64,000 nucleotides of DNA from contig CAZYUA010000002.1 in NCBI GenBank assembly GCA_964650525.1, positions 62,001 through 126,000 of the forward strand. The letters run 5' to 3'. Shown piece after piece: positions 34,707 through 43,939 of this stretch. Origin of the DNA: UBA1413 sp964650525 (lineage in GTDB: Bacteria > Bacteroidota > Bacteroidia > Bacteroidales > Prolixibacteraceae). Position numbers and translations under genes: made by a program. The notes beneath the pieces are model-generated. The model had not been told where the DNA came from. It did not search any database and saw only the letters and a list, made by a program, of their open reading frames with translations. Position 1 is the first letter of the stretch. The number at the start of each line of letters is the position of its first letter.

Positions 34707-37424
34707 CTACATATTGTCGTAGTAACTCTTTTGCTTGGAAAGTTTCAGGTCACGCAACATTGAGCTTCTGGCATTAAGGGTGAAACTGTAGCTTCGCATC
34801 CTTCCGAAAGGGACAAAATTCAACGACATTTCCCAACAATGAAGATCACGGTAAACACTGAAACTCGTGAAAGAAAATTCCTTTGCCATGATATCAAAAT
34901 TGGTGTTCATGTTAACGCGCCAGTTTTTTGTCAGGCTCATGCTTCCCCGGAGGTTGATCGTCTGGGTATACCGACCCTTTTGGTAGGGATTCATCCGGCT
35001 GTAGTTAAAGGTGTAATCAAAGCCGAAATCCCAGGGCACATTAAAATCGGCATAATCCTCAAATGAACCCGGCAGATTCTCCTTTTCAATGGTTTCCTTT
35101 GCTTCCTCCGATTCCTTTTTGCCCTGTTTTGAATTGAACTGCATCCCAAAGGAGAGATTTGCATTGACAAGCCGGCCCAGCCGTTTCAAACCACGGTTTT
35201 CGCTCCAGGCATACCGGTTGATGACAGTTCCGTTCTGGTTAGTCATGTAGGGATTGAGAGTGGTACCAAAGTTGATGCCCACACCCTGGACTGTGGTTCT
35301 TCCCCGGATGCTGACCGGGCTCAGGTTCAACGAGTCGGCTATCAGGTTATAGGAGGTCCCGAGACTGAGGTTATCAATAAGCTTCACCTTTTTATACTTG
35401 GCCGTTCCGGTGGTATCCTTGGTATCCTGAACTTTCATTTCCAAATTGTTGGTAAGCGAAAAAGAGACCATACCGGCTGATCCCCTCCCGGTATAACCGT
35501 ATATACCCTGCTCAAAGATTGAATAATATTCCATCCGTCCGGTCGTATCGGTCTGAACCTGCTTCCAGAAACCGAATCTGGGTTTCCCGAAATCGGGATT
35601 ATAACTGAAACTCAGCGAAGGCGATATCTTATGTCTTATGCCTTTGATCTTTGATTTCGTATTAAGGGGCATAAACATCCCGTAAATGTTGGTAGATGCA
35701 CTCAGGCTGTAGGCATATTGGTAGTTGCGTTTCAAACCGGAAAGAGTATCGGTTTTTACGTGGGTTGTCCTGCCATACCGGTCGGTAAATACCTGGTCCG
35801 GGTAAAAGGTCTTCTGTACGGAAGAAAAATACCACTTCTCGCTGTAGCTGAAACTGGGGCTCACATTAATATACCTGATCAGGTTGAACCCGGGCAGCGA
35901 AATCGGTATGTTATGCTGGATCCCGTTTTGCCAGTCACGCAATATGGATTTCTGAAGTATCTCCTTTTCCCTCGCTGTGATGGTATTCCGCATGTTGGCA
36001 GAATAGCTGAAGCCGAAATTGTCGTACCACCTGGCAGACCCCACCCGCTTTTTGGATTTAAAAGGATAGAACCTCGAAACGCTGAAGGTCATTTCAGGCA
36101 GCGAAAGGGTAAGCGTTGAATCGGTTGAATTCTGGGAATGCCTGAAATTCATCGACATATTAAACGGGGTATTTTCCCATCTTTGGGTATAGGAGATGCT
36201 CGATGATTTCTGAGTTCGAAGGTAATTATCTCCACGGTAATAATTCCCGTCGGCTAAGCCGTTCTGCCTGTCATAACCGCTGGTGGAGAAATTGACATTG
36301 GCGCTGAAGGTGCGGTTCGGATTGGCTTTTGCATCCTGACTGTGGGTCCACATTACCTGGAATTGAGGAGAACGGTTGTAGGTATCCAATCCCTTTTGTC
36401 CGTAAACATTCACCGTATACCTGAAATCAAATCCTCCGCTAAACTTATAGCGGATCCTGTAATTGGTATGAAGTTTTGAAGCCCATGAACCCCGGGAATA
36501 GATGTCCCCCCGGAGTGCCAGATCAAAATAATCGTTGGCAGCCCAGTAATACCCCCCCTCGCGAAGGAAGAAACCCCGGTTTCCCTCCTCCCCGTATGAA
36601 GGAACCAGGATGCCCGAGGAATATTTCGGGGTGTTCGGGAAATAACCGAAAGGAAGAAACGGGAAATAAAGCGGAAAATCCTCCAGTACCATATAAGCAG
36701 GACCGGTTATGATCTTTTTCTTCGAAACTACCTTAGCCCTTGAAAGATTCAGATAAAAATGGGGATCCTCTGCGTCGCAGGTGGTATACTTTCCCTTTTC
36801 AAGAATAAAAACATCCCTGGAAATCTTTTTTGTCCGGGCACTGTGAACAAACCCTTCGCCCTGTTCTGTAATTACATCTGTAATGATTCCTTTTTGGGTT
36901 TGAAAATTATACCTCAGGGTTTTCGACTCAAATTTTTCCTCTCCCTCCTGAAAAACCGGTTTTCCGGTTAAGGTCCCTGTCGAATCAGGAATTCCTTCTG
37001 CATAGATCTCTTTGGTCTCAAGATCAAGCGCCATAAAGTAGGCGTTCAGCTCAATATCCATATAGTTGATCCGTGCGTTGTTGTAGAGGTAAACCTTCTG
37101 GCCGTCAAATGAGATAATGATGGAATCCTGTGCAGTATAATCAATAGGCGCCTCCAGCAGCGCTTTTTGGGTCGTATCGGTTTTCAGGGAATCAACCATA
37201 CTGAGGGAATCGGCCCGAAGGGTATCGGCGGGAAGAAAGGGTGGAATGACCGAATCGGGGAGGTTCAGGGATCCCCTGAGATTCCACTGGTCGTTTTGCA
37301 GATAAAACTCAAGCGAAGAATCTGGCATCATTTCCCCGGTTTGAAAAAGAGTGTCGGTTTTCTCCTGTCCGGATGCGACCAAGGTTGCCAGAAAAAGGAA
37401 ATATGTAATAAGAATATTCTTCAA
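34707..37424 (-). CDS. lptD: LPS-assembly outer-membrane protein LptD
   Basis: 905 residues with a signal peptide. After a low-complexity Asp/Ser-rich leader (to about 85), a periplasmic OstA-like beta-jellyroll (about 90-240) reads TLRYNFQTQKGIITDVITEQ and FILEKGKYTTCDAEDPHFYL, where a Cys fits the LptD pattern. Then AYMVLEDFPLYFPFLPFGYFPN marks the start of a large beta-barrel to the C-terminus. LptD with LptE inserts LPS in the outer leaflet. The gene diverges from the amidase gene and is followed by ridA. It matches the Bacteroidetes form, longer than E. coli LptD (784). Confidence 0.92.
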   Translation of the reverse strand: MKNILITYFLFLATLVASGQEKTDTLFQTGEMMPDSSLEFYLQNDQWNLRGSLNLPDSVIPPFLPADTLRADSLSMVDSLKTDTTQKALLEAPIDYTAQDSIIISFDGQKVYLYNNARINYMDIELNAYFMALDLETKEIYAEGIPDSTGTLTGKPVFQEGEEKFESKTLRYNFQTQKGIITDVITEQGEGFVHSARTKKISRDVFILEKGKYTTCDAEDPHFYLNLSRAKVVSKKKIITGPAYMVLEDFPLYFPFLPFGYFPNTPKYSSGILVPSYGEEGNRGFFLREGGYYWAANDYFDLALRGDIYSRGSWASKLHTNYRIRYKFSGGFDFRYTVNVYGQKGLDTYNRSPQFQVMWTHSQDAKANPNRTFSANVNFSTSGYDRQNGLADGNYYRGDNYLRTQKSSSISYTQRWENTPFNMSMNFRHSQNSTDSTLTLSLPEMTFSVSRFYPFKSKKRVGSARWYDNFGFSYSANMRNTITAREKEILQKSILRDWQNGIQHNIPISLPGFNLIRYINVSPSFSYSEKWYFSSVQKTFYPDQVFTDRYGRTTHVKTDTLSGLKRNYQYAYSLSASTNIYGMFMPLNTKSKIKGIRHKISPSLSFSYNPDFGKPRFGFWKQVQTDTTGRMEYYSIFEQGIYGYTGRGSAGMVSFSLTNNLEMKVQDTKDTTGTAKYKKVKLIDNLSLGTSYNLIADSLNLSPVSIRGRTTVQGVGINFGTTLNPYMTNQNGTVINRYAWSENRGLKRLGRLVNANLSFGMQFNSKQGKKESEEAKETIEKENLPGSFEDYADFNVPWDFGFDYTFNYSRMNPYQKGRYTQTINLRGSMSLTKNWRVNMNTNFDIMAKEFSFTSFSVYRDLHCWEMSLNFVPFGRMRSYSFTLNARSSMLRDLKLSKQKSYYDNM

Positions 37425-37465
37425 ATCTCTTTAAAAACTACCCTTTCAAAGCGTTCCGGGAGATG

Positions 37466-37473
37466 CAAAAATA
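37466..37473 (-). promoter_or_regulatory. lptD promoter -7 box (TATTTTTG on minus strand)
   Basis: Exact TAnnTTTG match read on the minus strand, 42 bases before the lptD ATG at 37424, in the divergent spacer with the amidase. No clear -33 box. Confidence 0.45.
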
Positions 37474-37526
37474 TAAAGATGGGGACGATAATAGGCCCCG
37501 GAAATGTAAAATAATACTAATATTTC

Positions 37527-37534
37527 TAATTTTG
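37527..37534 (+). promoter_or_regulatory. amidase promoter -7 box (TAATTTTG)
   Basis: Exact TAnnTTTG match 27 bases before the amidase ATG at 37561. Back-to-back with the lptD box, so the two envelope genes may share one divergent control region. Confidence 0.5.
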
Positions 37535-37560
37535 CCGTTCATAGGGTAAAGGTTTCCGTT

Positions 37561-38940
37561 ATGGGGTCACTGAAGAAGTGGGTATTTTGGATCCTGTTAC
37601 CAACCGGAGTTTTCCATTCAGCTGAGGTTAAGTCCCAGTCACCCGGAGAATCCATCCGGTTGAACACAGTGGTGATCGATCCCGGACATGGGGGTTACGA
37701 TCCGGGGGTTGTGTCGGGGAACGTTAAGGAAAAGGATCTTGTTCTGGCTGTCGGGTTGCTGTTGGGGGAGAAAATCAGGAATGCCTATCCGGATGTGAAT
37801 ATTGTCTACACCCGGTCGAGGGATATTTTTATACCCCTTCATGCCAGAGCCTCTCTGGCAACTCGCCACAAAGCCGACCTGTTTTTGTCCATTCACGCCA
37901 ACGGGGTCAGCCAGTCTTCTGTCAGAGGAACCGAAACTTTCACACTGGGGCTCCACCGGAGCCAGGAGAACCTTGAGGTAGCCAAGAAAGAAAATTCCGT
38001 CATTCTGCTCGAAGAGGATTACACCACCAATTACGAGGGTTTTAATCCGAACGAGACAGAATCATACATCATGTTTGAAAACATCCAGGCTGAATACCAG
38101 AACCAAAGCATAGACCTGGCAGCACGGATCCAGGAGGAGCTGACCAGGAGGGTCAGGCTTTCCAACCGTGGAGTTAAACAGGCGGGATTTCTGGTGCTCA
38201 GACAAACCTCTATGCCTTCGGCGCTGGTTGAGATCGGATTCATCAGCAACCCGGCGGAAAGGAACTTCCTGGTTTCTGATAACGGAAAGGAACAGACAGC
38301 AGAATCTCTTTTTCAAGCATTTTCAAAGTATAAGCAGGCCATTGACGAACGAAGCCAGTTTAATCTGGCTATTGCAGGGACCGAAGTGGTCCGTTCAGAA
38401 ACAAACAAGTTACCAGGAAGCCGCGCAGAAACCGCCAAACCCGTTTCTGCCGGTTCTCCGGCAGCAGGGCCAGGATTCGTTTACAGCACCAGTGCGGAAA
38501 AGGATGAGGCACCCAGCCAGCCGGCAACGGATGCCACCAGGCCAATGGCCACGGAATCCACTCCCCCAGCAGGAAAAACAAAGGATTCAGCCGGAATGGC
38601 AACCCCACCCCCGGAAAAACCTGCCGGAACCCCTGCTGGCACAAGTACCCCCCGGATCGCACCAGCACAGCAACCTCCAAACGATAATACCACCTGGTAT
38701 TCGGTTCAGATCGCCGCTTCGACCAGCTTTATAGACCCTGCTTCCGCCAAATTCAAGGGGGAGAAAAATATCGTCCACGTCCGGGTTGATCCCTATCATA
38801 AATACTTCATTGGCAGATATTCCAGCGGACGGGAGGCCCTGAACGCCCGGCAAAAACTAAAGCCTACATTTCCGGATGCTTTTCCCGTTGTGTTTGAAAA
38901 CAACCAGCCCCGGCCACTAAAAATGGAAGATCTGCGCTAA
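37561..38940 (+). CDS. N-acetylmuramoyl-L-alanine amidase with SPOR domain
   Basis: 459 residues with a signal peptide. The Amidase_3 domain (about residues 35-250) has VVIDPGHGGYDPGVV with the first zinc His, the Glu in E-K-D-L-V-L-A-V, LFLSIHANG with the second zinc His, and ALVEIGFISNPAE with the catalytic Glu. A Pro/Ala/Thr-rich linker (285-375) leads to a C-terminal SPOR domain (YSVQIAASTSFIDP to RQKLKPTFPDAFPVVF) that binds denuded peptidoglycan at the septum. The enzyme separates daughter cells. The mlaD-like gene follows after 42 bases. Confidence 0.94.
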   Translation: MGSLKKWVFWILLPTGVFHSAEVKSQSPGESIRLNTVVIDPGHGGYDPGVVSGNVKEKDLVLAVGLLLGEKIRNAYPDVNIVYTRSRDIFIPLHARASLATRHKADLFLSIHANGVSQSSVRGTETFTLGLHRSQENLEVAKKENSVILLEEDYTTNYEGFNPNETESYIMFENIQAEYQNQSIDLAARIQEELTRRVRLSNRGVKQAGFLVLRQTSMPSALVEIGFISNPAERNFLVSDNGKEQTAESLFQAFSKYKQAIDERSQFNLAIAGTEVVRSETNKLPGSRAETAKPVSAGSPAAGPGFVYSTSAEKDEAPSQPATDATRPMATESTPPAGKTKDSAGMATPPPEKPAGTPAGTSTPRIAPAQQPPNDNTTWYSVQIAASTSFIDPASAKFKGEKNIVHVRVDPYHKYFIGRYSSGREALNARQKLKPTFPDAFPVVFENNQPRPLKMEDLR

Positions 38941-38982
38941 TCCGCAAATCTTTTATGGTAACTTTACCAAAAATTAAGCCTC

Positions 38983-40248
38983 ATGATCAAGGTGTCCAAC
39001 TATGTCAAATTCGGGTTCCTCGTGGCCTTTGCCATCACCGCCCTGGTCTGGGGACTGAGTTACCTGAAAGGACATGATTTTTTCAAACCGGTGAATTATT
39101 ACTACTGCCGGTACGAAAGAGTAGACGGATTGCAGGAATCAAGTCCTGTCACGGTCAACGGATACCGGGTCGGGAATGTAAAAAATATCCGGTTCACCGG
39201 AGATCAAAGCGGGGACCTGATCGTAACCCTGATGGTCGACCACAAGTTCAGGATCCCAGCCGGATCGGTAGCACGGATCGTGAGCAGCGACATAATGGGA
39301 ACCCGCTCAGTGGAACTTGTTTTCCAACCCGGCACCATTTATTTTACGAACGGAGACACCATCGCCGGGGAAATCGAGGCTGACCTTAAAGAACAGGTGA
39401 GCCTCCAGATACTTCCGCTGAAATATAAGGCAGAAGAATTACTCTCCACCATCGATTCAGCCATGACCATCCTGACGGTAATTTTCAATGAAGATGCCCG
39501 TAAAAACCTCTCAGAAAGTTTTCAAAATATCAACCAGACAATCTCCAGCCTTGAAAAGACAACCCAGGACTTGCAGGAACTGGTCTCGCAGCGCAAAACA
39601 AACCTCGGGAACCTGATCACCAATATGGAAAGCATCAGCACCACCCTGAAAGACAACTCCGTTCATTTTGACAAGGTGATCCGTAATCTTTCCGGACTTA
39701 GCGATACCCTTGCATCCATGCCCTTCAAACCGGTCGTGGAAGATCTGTCCAGCTCAGTCCATACATTTGAAAATCTTCTGAAGAAGATAAACTCAGACCA
39801 AAGCAGCGCCGGACTTTTCTTTAACGACGATGCCCTTTACTACCAGGTTACCGGAATTGCCGACCAGCTGCAACTCCTGATCGATGATATCAAAAACAAC
39901 CCAAAACGGTACCTCCATTTTTCAGCGGTAAACCTTGGTAAAGAGGTTTACCTGAATACACCCGAACCGGCTTCAGACATGAATGACAACCTTTTGTTTA
40001 AAGTTCACCTGATTTCAGAATCCCGGCAACTTCCTCTCACCTCCCCCTCTTTCCTTGAACTGGGGCCAGTGGAGGAACAGGAATACGACAAAGGGTATGC
40101 TTATTATACAGGCAAATTCCGTGACTATGATGAAGCAGAAAAAATGTTAATTAAAGCCCGGACTACTTTCCCTGCTGCAGCCATAACAGCTTTCCTCGAC
40201 GGGAAAAAAATCTCCCTGGAGAAGGCATTCAGGTTGCTCAACCGGTAA
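38983..40248 (+). CDS. MlaD-family MCE-domain lipid transport protein
   Basis: 421 residues. One N-terminal membrane helix (FGFLVAFAITALVWGLSYL) anchors a periplasmic MCE domain (about 35-115: YERVDGLQESSPVTVNGYRVGNV through GTRSVELVF). A long helical coiled-coil region (about 165-260) and a SPOR-like tail near 370-415 (KGYAYYTGKFRDYDEAEKML) follow. MCE proteins shuttle phospholipids between the membranes with an ABC transporter (MlaE/MlaF), neither of which is in this window. Confidence 0.9.
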   Translation: MIKVSNYVKFGFLVAFAITALVWGLSYLKGHDFFKPVNYYYCRYERVDGLQESSPVTVNGYRVGNVKNIRFTGDQSGDLIVTLMVDHKFRIPAGSVARIVSSDIMGTRSVELVFQPGTIYFTNGDTIAGEIEADLKEQVSLQILPLKYKAEELLSTIDSAMTILTVIFNEDARKNLSESFQNINQTISSLEKTTQDLQELVSQRKTNLGNLITNMESISTTLKDNSVHFDKVIRNLSGLSDTLASMPFKPVVEDLSSSVHTFENLLKKINSDQSSAGLFFNDDALYYQVTGIADQLQLLIDDIKNNPKRYLHFSAVNLGKEVYLNTPEPASDMNDNLLFKVHLISESRQLPLTSPSFLELGPVEEQEYDKGYAYYTGKFRDYDEAEKMLIKARTTFPAAAITAFLDGKKISLEKAFRLLNR

Positions 40249-40526
40249 GCCTGCGGTTGGAAGGGGAGAAATGGGGGGAAACCTGCCCCGATTAGTACGA
40301 TATATATTTCAATATCAAAATATTTAGAATACAAATCTGATTATCAATCATTTAACCTAATTGAAAATATTTTAAAATTTAAACCCCTGATAGAGAAACC
40401 CATATAATATATTTGAAAAAATCAAGCAAAAAAGAATTTTTTTTCTACTTTTTTTTCACAAATTTTGTTTGGGGGAAAACACCGTTTTAGGAATTCTTTT
40501 CAATCTGAAAATCCTGCTATCCAATT
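40249..40526 (+). other. AT-rich spacer upstream of dnaA
   Basis: From about 40295 to 40480 the sequence is very AT-rich with runs of A and T (for example eight T at 40438-40455). It presumably contains the dnaA promoter and could melt easily. I find no TTATCCACA-type DnaA boxes or iteron repeats, so I do not call it an origin of replication. Confidence 0.5.
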
Positions 40527-41954
40527 ATGAACAATGAGCACAGGACGGCCTGGGAGAATTGTCTGCGCATTATTCAGGACAATGTGCCGGGGCGTAGTTT
40601 CAAAACATGGTTTGAGCCGATCATCCCGGTGAAACTCGAGAACAAGGTTCTGACGATCCAGGTTCCGAGTGCCTTTTTCTACGAATATCTCGAAGAGCAG
40701 TTCATCGATATTCTCAGAAAGACTATCCGGATGGTATTGGGGACAGGGGCTAAACTGGAATACAATGTAGTCATGGGTACTAACACCGGGGAGGTTCCCT
40801 ACACGGTTAATTACCCTACGAACAACAACACGCGTCTTCAAAACAAGCCGATGACAGTTCCTTTCAGCAATGAGGAGAAGCTGGCCATCAAGAATCCCTT
40901 TGTAATCCCGGGGATCCAGAAGCTGCATATTGACCCGCAACTCAAAAGGGAGAACACATTCGATAATTTTGTAGAGGGAGAATGCAACCGGCTGGGGCGG
41001 AGTGCCGGCTATGCCGTTGCTCACAATCCGGGAGGAACCGCTTTCAATCCGCTGATGCTCTACGGGAATTCGGGACTTGGCAAAACGCATCTGGCACAAG
41101 CTATTGGTATAGAAGCCAAGGAACGTTTTCCCGACAAGGTGGTACTTTATGTAAATGCCAACAAATTTCAAACCCAGTTTACAGAATCCACGAGGAATAA
41201 CAACCGGAACGATTTTCTGAATTTCTACCAGATGATTGATATACTCATTTTGGATGATGTTCATGAATTTGCCGGGAAGGAAAAGACTCAGGAGACATTC
41301 TTCCACATTTTCAATCATCTGCATCAGGCGGGGAAGCAGTTGATACTGACCTCCGACAAACCGCCCATCGAGCTGAAAGGGATGGAGCAGCGTCTGTTGT
41401 CAAGGTTTAAATGGGGCTTGACGGCCGATCTGACGGCGCCTGACTTTGAGACCCGCATGGAGATTCTCCGCAGGAAAGTCCACAAAGACGGAATCGTTCT
41501 CAACAATGACATCCTCGAATACATCGCTTCGCACATTACCGACAACATCCGGGAGTTGGAAGGGGCCCTGGTTTCCCTGCTGGCACAATCGATGCTTAAC
41601 AAAAAGGAGATCAACCTCGACCTGGCCAGCAAGATCATCAACAAGCTGGTAAAAAATTCCAAGCGCGAACTCTCGATCGAATACATTTCAAAGGTGGTAT
41701 GCGATTATTTCCATTTGCCTGTGGACGCCCTTCAGGCCAAAACCCGAAAGAGGGAAGTAGTACAGGCACGGCAGCTCACGATGTATTTTTCGAAAAATAT
41801 GACCAAGTTTTCCCTGGCCAGCATCGGTGCACAGATTGGGAATAAGGATCATGCCACGGTCCTTCATGCCTGCAAGACCGTCATCAACCTGAAAGAAACA
41901 GACAAAAATTTCAGGTTGTTTGTAGACGATATTGAGAAAAAGCTTAAGATGTGA
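40527..41954 (+). CDS. dnaA: Chromosomal replication initiator DnaA
   Basis: 475 residues. Domain I (1-80) contains FKTWFEPIIPVKLENKVLTIQVPS. A short domain II leads to the AAA+ domain with NPLMLYGNSGLGKTHLAQAIG (Walker A), ILILDDVHEFAGKEKTQETFFHIFNHLH (Walker B), ILTSDKPP, and RLLSRFKWGL. Domain IV carries the DnaA box-binding signature KDHATVLHACKTV, with Ala-Thr in place of the usual Thr-Thr. DnaA opens the origin and controls initiation. No dnaN follows; the order dnaA-YigZ is a local one. Confidence 0.97.
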   Translation: MNNEHRTAWENCLRIIQDNVPGRSFKTWFEPIIPVKLENKVLTIQVPSAFFYEYLEEQFIDILRKTIRMVLGTGAKLEYNVVMGTNTGEVPYTVNYPTNNNTRLQNKPMTVPFSNEEKLAIKNPFVIPGIQKLHIDPQLKRENTFDNFVEGECNRLGRSAGYAVAHNPGGTAFNPLMLYGNSGLGKTHLAQAIGIEAKERFPDKVVLYVNANKFQTQFTESTRNNNRNDFLNFYQMIDILILDDVHEFAGKEKTQETFFHIFNHLHQAGKQLILTSDKPPIELKGMEQRLLSRFKWGLTADLTAPDFETRMEILRRKVHKDGIVLNNDILEYIASHITDNIRELEGALVSLLAQSMLNKKEINLDLASKIINKLVKNSKRELSIEYISKVVCDYFHLPVDALQAKTRKREVVQARQLTMYFSKNMTKFSLASIGAQIGNKDHATVLHACKTVINLKETDKNFRLFVDDIEKKLKM

Positions 41955-42059
41955 TCCCGGCAGCGGTCTGTCTTCCCTCTGCTCCGGAAGCGGGGAAACA
42001 TCGATCGGGCAGGTTGCGGCATGACCGGTTAGTCCTTTAGGACCCAAATTCATTGGAAA

Positions 42060-42671
42060 ATGACTACAGACACCTGGAAAACGGTATCCGTGCCTGCTGA
42101 AGGTCTGTACAAGGAGAAGGGCAGCCGTTTTATATCATGGATTTTCCCGGTCGGGAACGAGGAGGATGTGAGGGAGATCCTGGCCCGGTTGAGGAAAGAA
42201 TACCACGGTGCGCGCCATTATTGTTTTGCCTGGCGTCTTGGCAGGGAGAAGATCCGGTTTCGCGCCAACGACGATGGGGAACCCTCCTCCTCTGCCGGGA
42301 AGCCCATCCTGGGGCAGCTTATCCAATCCGAATTAACCCAGGTCCTATTGGTAGTGATCCGGTATTTCGGGGGCACCCTGCTGGGAGTCAGCGGCCTCAT
42401 CAACGCCTACCGGGAAGCTGCAGCCGACGCCATCCGGAATGCCGTCATTGAAAACAGAATCATTGAGGTGCCCTTCCGGCTGGAATTCCCCTTTGAATCG
42501 ATGAACCCGGTCATGCAGATACTAAAAACAGAAAATATCAGGCAACGATCCCTACAACATGATTACGGCTGCCGGATAGAAATAGGGGTCAGAAAAGCGG
42601 AAGCGCAAAGAATGCTGACATTATTTGGTTCCCTTCCCGGGGTGTCGATCGTTCCCCTGGAGCCGGAATGA
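42060..42671 (+). CDS. YigZ/IMPACT family protein
   Basis: 203 residues. The N-terminal UPF0029 domain shows KEKGSRFISWIFPV, HGARHYCFAWRLG, ANDDGEPSSSAGKPILGQ and VIRYFGGTLLGVSGLINAYREAA, which are diagnostic. A C-terminal ferredoxin-like domain (about 140-200) follows. Eukaryotic IMPACT regulates GCN2; the bacterial role is uncertain, perhaps nucleic-acid or ribosome binding. It stands between dnaA and the pyrBI leader. Confidence 0.93.
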   Translation: MTTDTWKTVSVPAEGLYKEKGSRFISWIFPVGNEEDVREILARLRKEYHGARHYCFAWRLGREKIRFRANDDGEPSSSAGKPILGQLIQSELTQVLLVVIRYFGGTLLGVSGLINAYREAAADAIRNAVIENRIIEVPFRLEFPFESMNPVMQILKTENIRQRSLQHDYGCRIEIGVRKAEAQRMLTLFGSLPGVSIVPLEPE

Positions 42672-42803
42672 AGTTCCCGTAAAAATCAACCCCCGGCACT
42701 CCTCCTGCAAACCGGTCCGGCTTTCGGAACTGTTGCACACTCCCCAACAATCCTGTGTTGATAAATTACTAAAAACTCCAACCTTCAACTTCCGGATAAT
42801 TCA

Positions 42804-42811
42804 TACTTTTG
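42804..42811 (+). promoter_or_regulatory. Putative pyrBI leader promoter -7 box (TACTTTTG)
   Basis: Exact TAnnTTTG match. It places transcription start near 42818, about 56 bases before the leader ORF and 205 before pyrB. No good -33 TTTG at the ideal distance, only TTC. Confidence 0.45.
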
Positions 42812-42873
42812 CCGGATAGATAACAGTCTGGAACCGCCTCCTGGTCCATTTCCTAAAAGCTGCCGCTATCGTA

Positions 42874-43011
42874 ATGAATGCTTGCTTCATCCGGATGCTC
42901 CGGTTTGTTTGCGTTTACCTGGGTTCGGTTTATTTCCGGGGAAGAATAGGCCCCGGTTATGAGCCCAACACCCGCCAACCGGGCTGTTGGGTTTTTTTAT
43001 GCATTTTTTGA
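42874..43011 (+). CDS. Putative pyrBI leader peptide (PyrL-like, 45 codons)
   Basis: ATG at 42874 opens a 45-codon frame ending at a TGA at 43009-43011, 11 bases before the pyrB ATG at 43023. It spans a T-rich stretch (42902-42935, many Phe, Val and Tyr codons), then a GC hairpin, then the whole intrinsic terminator, and stops just past the T-run. This is the arrangement of E. coli pyrL, a 44-codon leader whose translation, coupled to UTP-sensitive RNA polymerase pausing, decides readthrough into pyrBI. The peptide sequence itself shows no similarity that I can see; the likeness is in architecture. No RBS beyond an A-rich AAAAG is apparent. Confidence 0.5.
   Translation: MNACFIRMLRFVCVYLGSVYFRGRIGPGYEPNTRQPGCWVFLCIF
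42936..42956 (+). promoter_or_regulatory. GC-rich hairpin, candidate pause site of the pyrBI leader
   Basis: CCGGGG (42936-42941) pairs with CCCCGG (42951-42956) around a nine-base loop. It sits directly after the T-rich part of the leader and eight bases before the terminator stem, where an RNA polymerase pause hairpin is expected in an attenuator. Confidence 0.5.
42964..42998 (+). terminator. Intrinsic terminator/attenuator upstream of pyrB
   Basis: CCCAACA (42964-42970) pairs with TGTTGGG (42985-42991), extended inward by CCCG/CGGG with one bulged C and a five-base loop, then seven T residues (42992-42998). It ends 25 bases before the pyrB ATG and inside the leader ORF, so it should act as an attenuator instead of ending an upstream gene. 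The rest of 42672-42873 shows nothing else. Confidence 0.75.
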
Positions 43012-43022
43012 ACGATCTCACC

Positions 43023-43931
43023 ATGAAGAAAGATTTGATTTCAATCACCGACTACACGAAAGCTGAATTCCTGCGAATCATGGAGCTGGCATCAGCGTTT
43101 GAAGAGAATCCGAATCAGGAACTGCTGAATGGAAAGGTTGTAGCTTCGCTGTTTTATGAGCCGAGCACACGGACCAGGCTGAGTTTTGAGACGGCTATTT
43201 CGAGGCTGGGAGGTCGGATTATTGGTTTTGCCGATGTGGGAAGTTCCAGTGTCACCAAAGGAGAAACCCTGCACGACACCATCCGAATGGTCTCCAATTA
43301 TGCCGATCTGATTGTGATCAGGCATCCTCTCGAGGGATCTGCCCGGTATGCTGCAGAGGTTTCCAAAGTCCCTGTCATCAATGCAGGAGACGGTGCCAAC
43401 CAGCACCCCACCCAGACCCTGCTGGACCTGTATTCCATTCTGAAGACCCAGGGAACACTCGACAACCTGAATATTTTCATGGTGGGAGACCTGAAATACG
43501 GCAGAACCGTCCATTCCCTGCTGATGGCCATATCAGAATTCACCAATCCCATTTTCAACTTTATCGCACCCGATGAACTGCTCATGCCGGAAGAGTATAA
43601 AATACATCTTCGTGAAAAGGGAATTCGCTACTTTGAACACCGGGAATTTACCGATATCATCAGCGCTGCTGATATTATCTACATGACAAGGGTACAAAAA
43701 GAACGTTTTTCCGATCCCATCGAGTACGAAAAGGTTAAAAATGTCTACATCCTGCGCGAAAAAATGCTGGAAAACACAAAACCCAACTTGCGGGTATTGC
43801 ATCCGTTGCCACGGGTAAACGAAATTCACCCTGATGTGGACAAGAATGAAAAAGCATACTATTTTGAACAAGCCCTGAACGGAATCTTTACGCGGGAGGC
43901 CATTATCGCCCACACCTTGAACCTTAAGTAA
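43023..43931 (+). CDS. pyrB: Aspartate carbamoyltransferase, catalytic subunit
   Basis: 302 residues from the ATG at 43023. Substrate-binding blocks: FYEPSTRTRLSFE (carbamoyl phosphate STRTR loop), GSSSVTKGETLHDT, VIRHPLEGSARYAA, GDGANQHPTQTLLDLYS, VGDLKYGRTVHSL, TRVQKERF, and LHPLPRVNEI. It joins carbamoyl phosphate and aspartate in the first committed step of pyrimidine synthesis. Together with PyrI it should form the allosteric class B holoenzyme of the E. coli type. PyrI starts eight bases after the stop. Confidence 0.97.
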   Translation: MKKDLISITDYTKAEFLRIMELASAFEENPNQELLNGKVVASLFYEPSTRTRLSFETAISRLGGRIIGFADVGSSSVTKGETLHDTIRMVSNYADLIVIRHPLEGSARYAAEVSKVPVINAGDGANQHPTQTLLDLYSILKTQGTLDNLNIFMVGDLKYGRTVHSLLMAISEFTNPIFNFIAPDELLMPEEYKIHLREKGIRYFEHREFTDIISAADIIYMTRVQKERFSDPIEYEKVKNVYILREKMLENTKPNLRVLHPLPRVNEIHPDVDKNEKAYYFEQALNGIFTREAIIAHTLNLK

Positions 43932-43939
43932 CCAAAAAC

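Noticed and set aside
40290..40480. AT-rich tract upstream of dnaA as an origin of replication
   Set aside because: No TTATCCACA-type DnaA boxes, no iterons and no dnaN or rnpA neighbours; AT-richness alone is not enough.
42751..42765. TGTGTTGATAA resembling a DnaA box before pyrB
   Set aside because: One imperfect copy only, away from any cluster; expected by chance.
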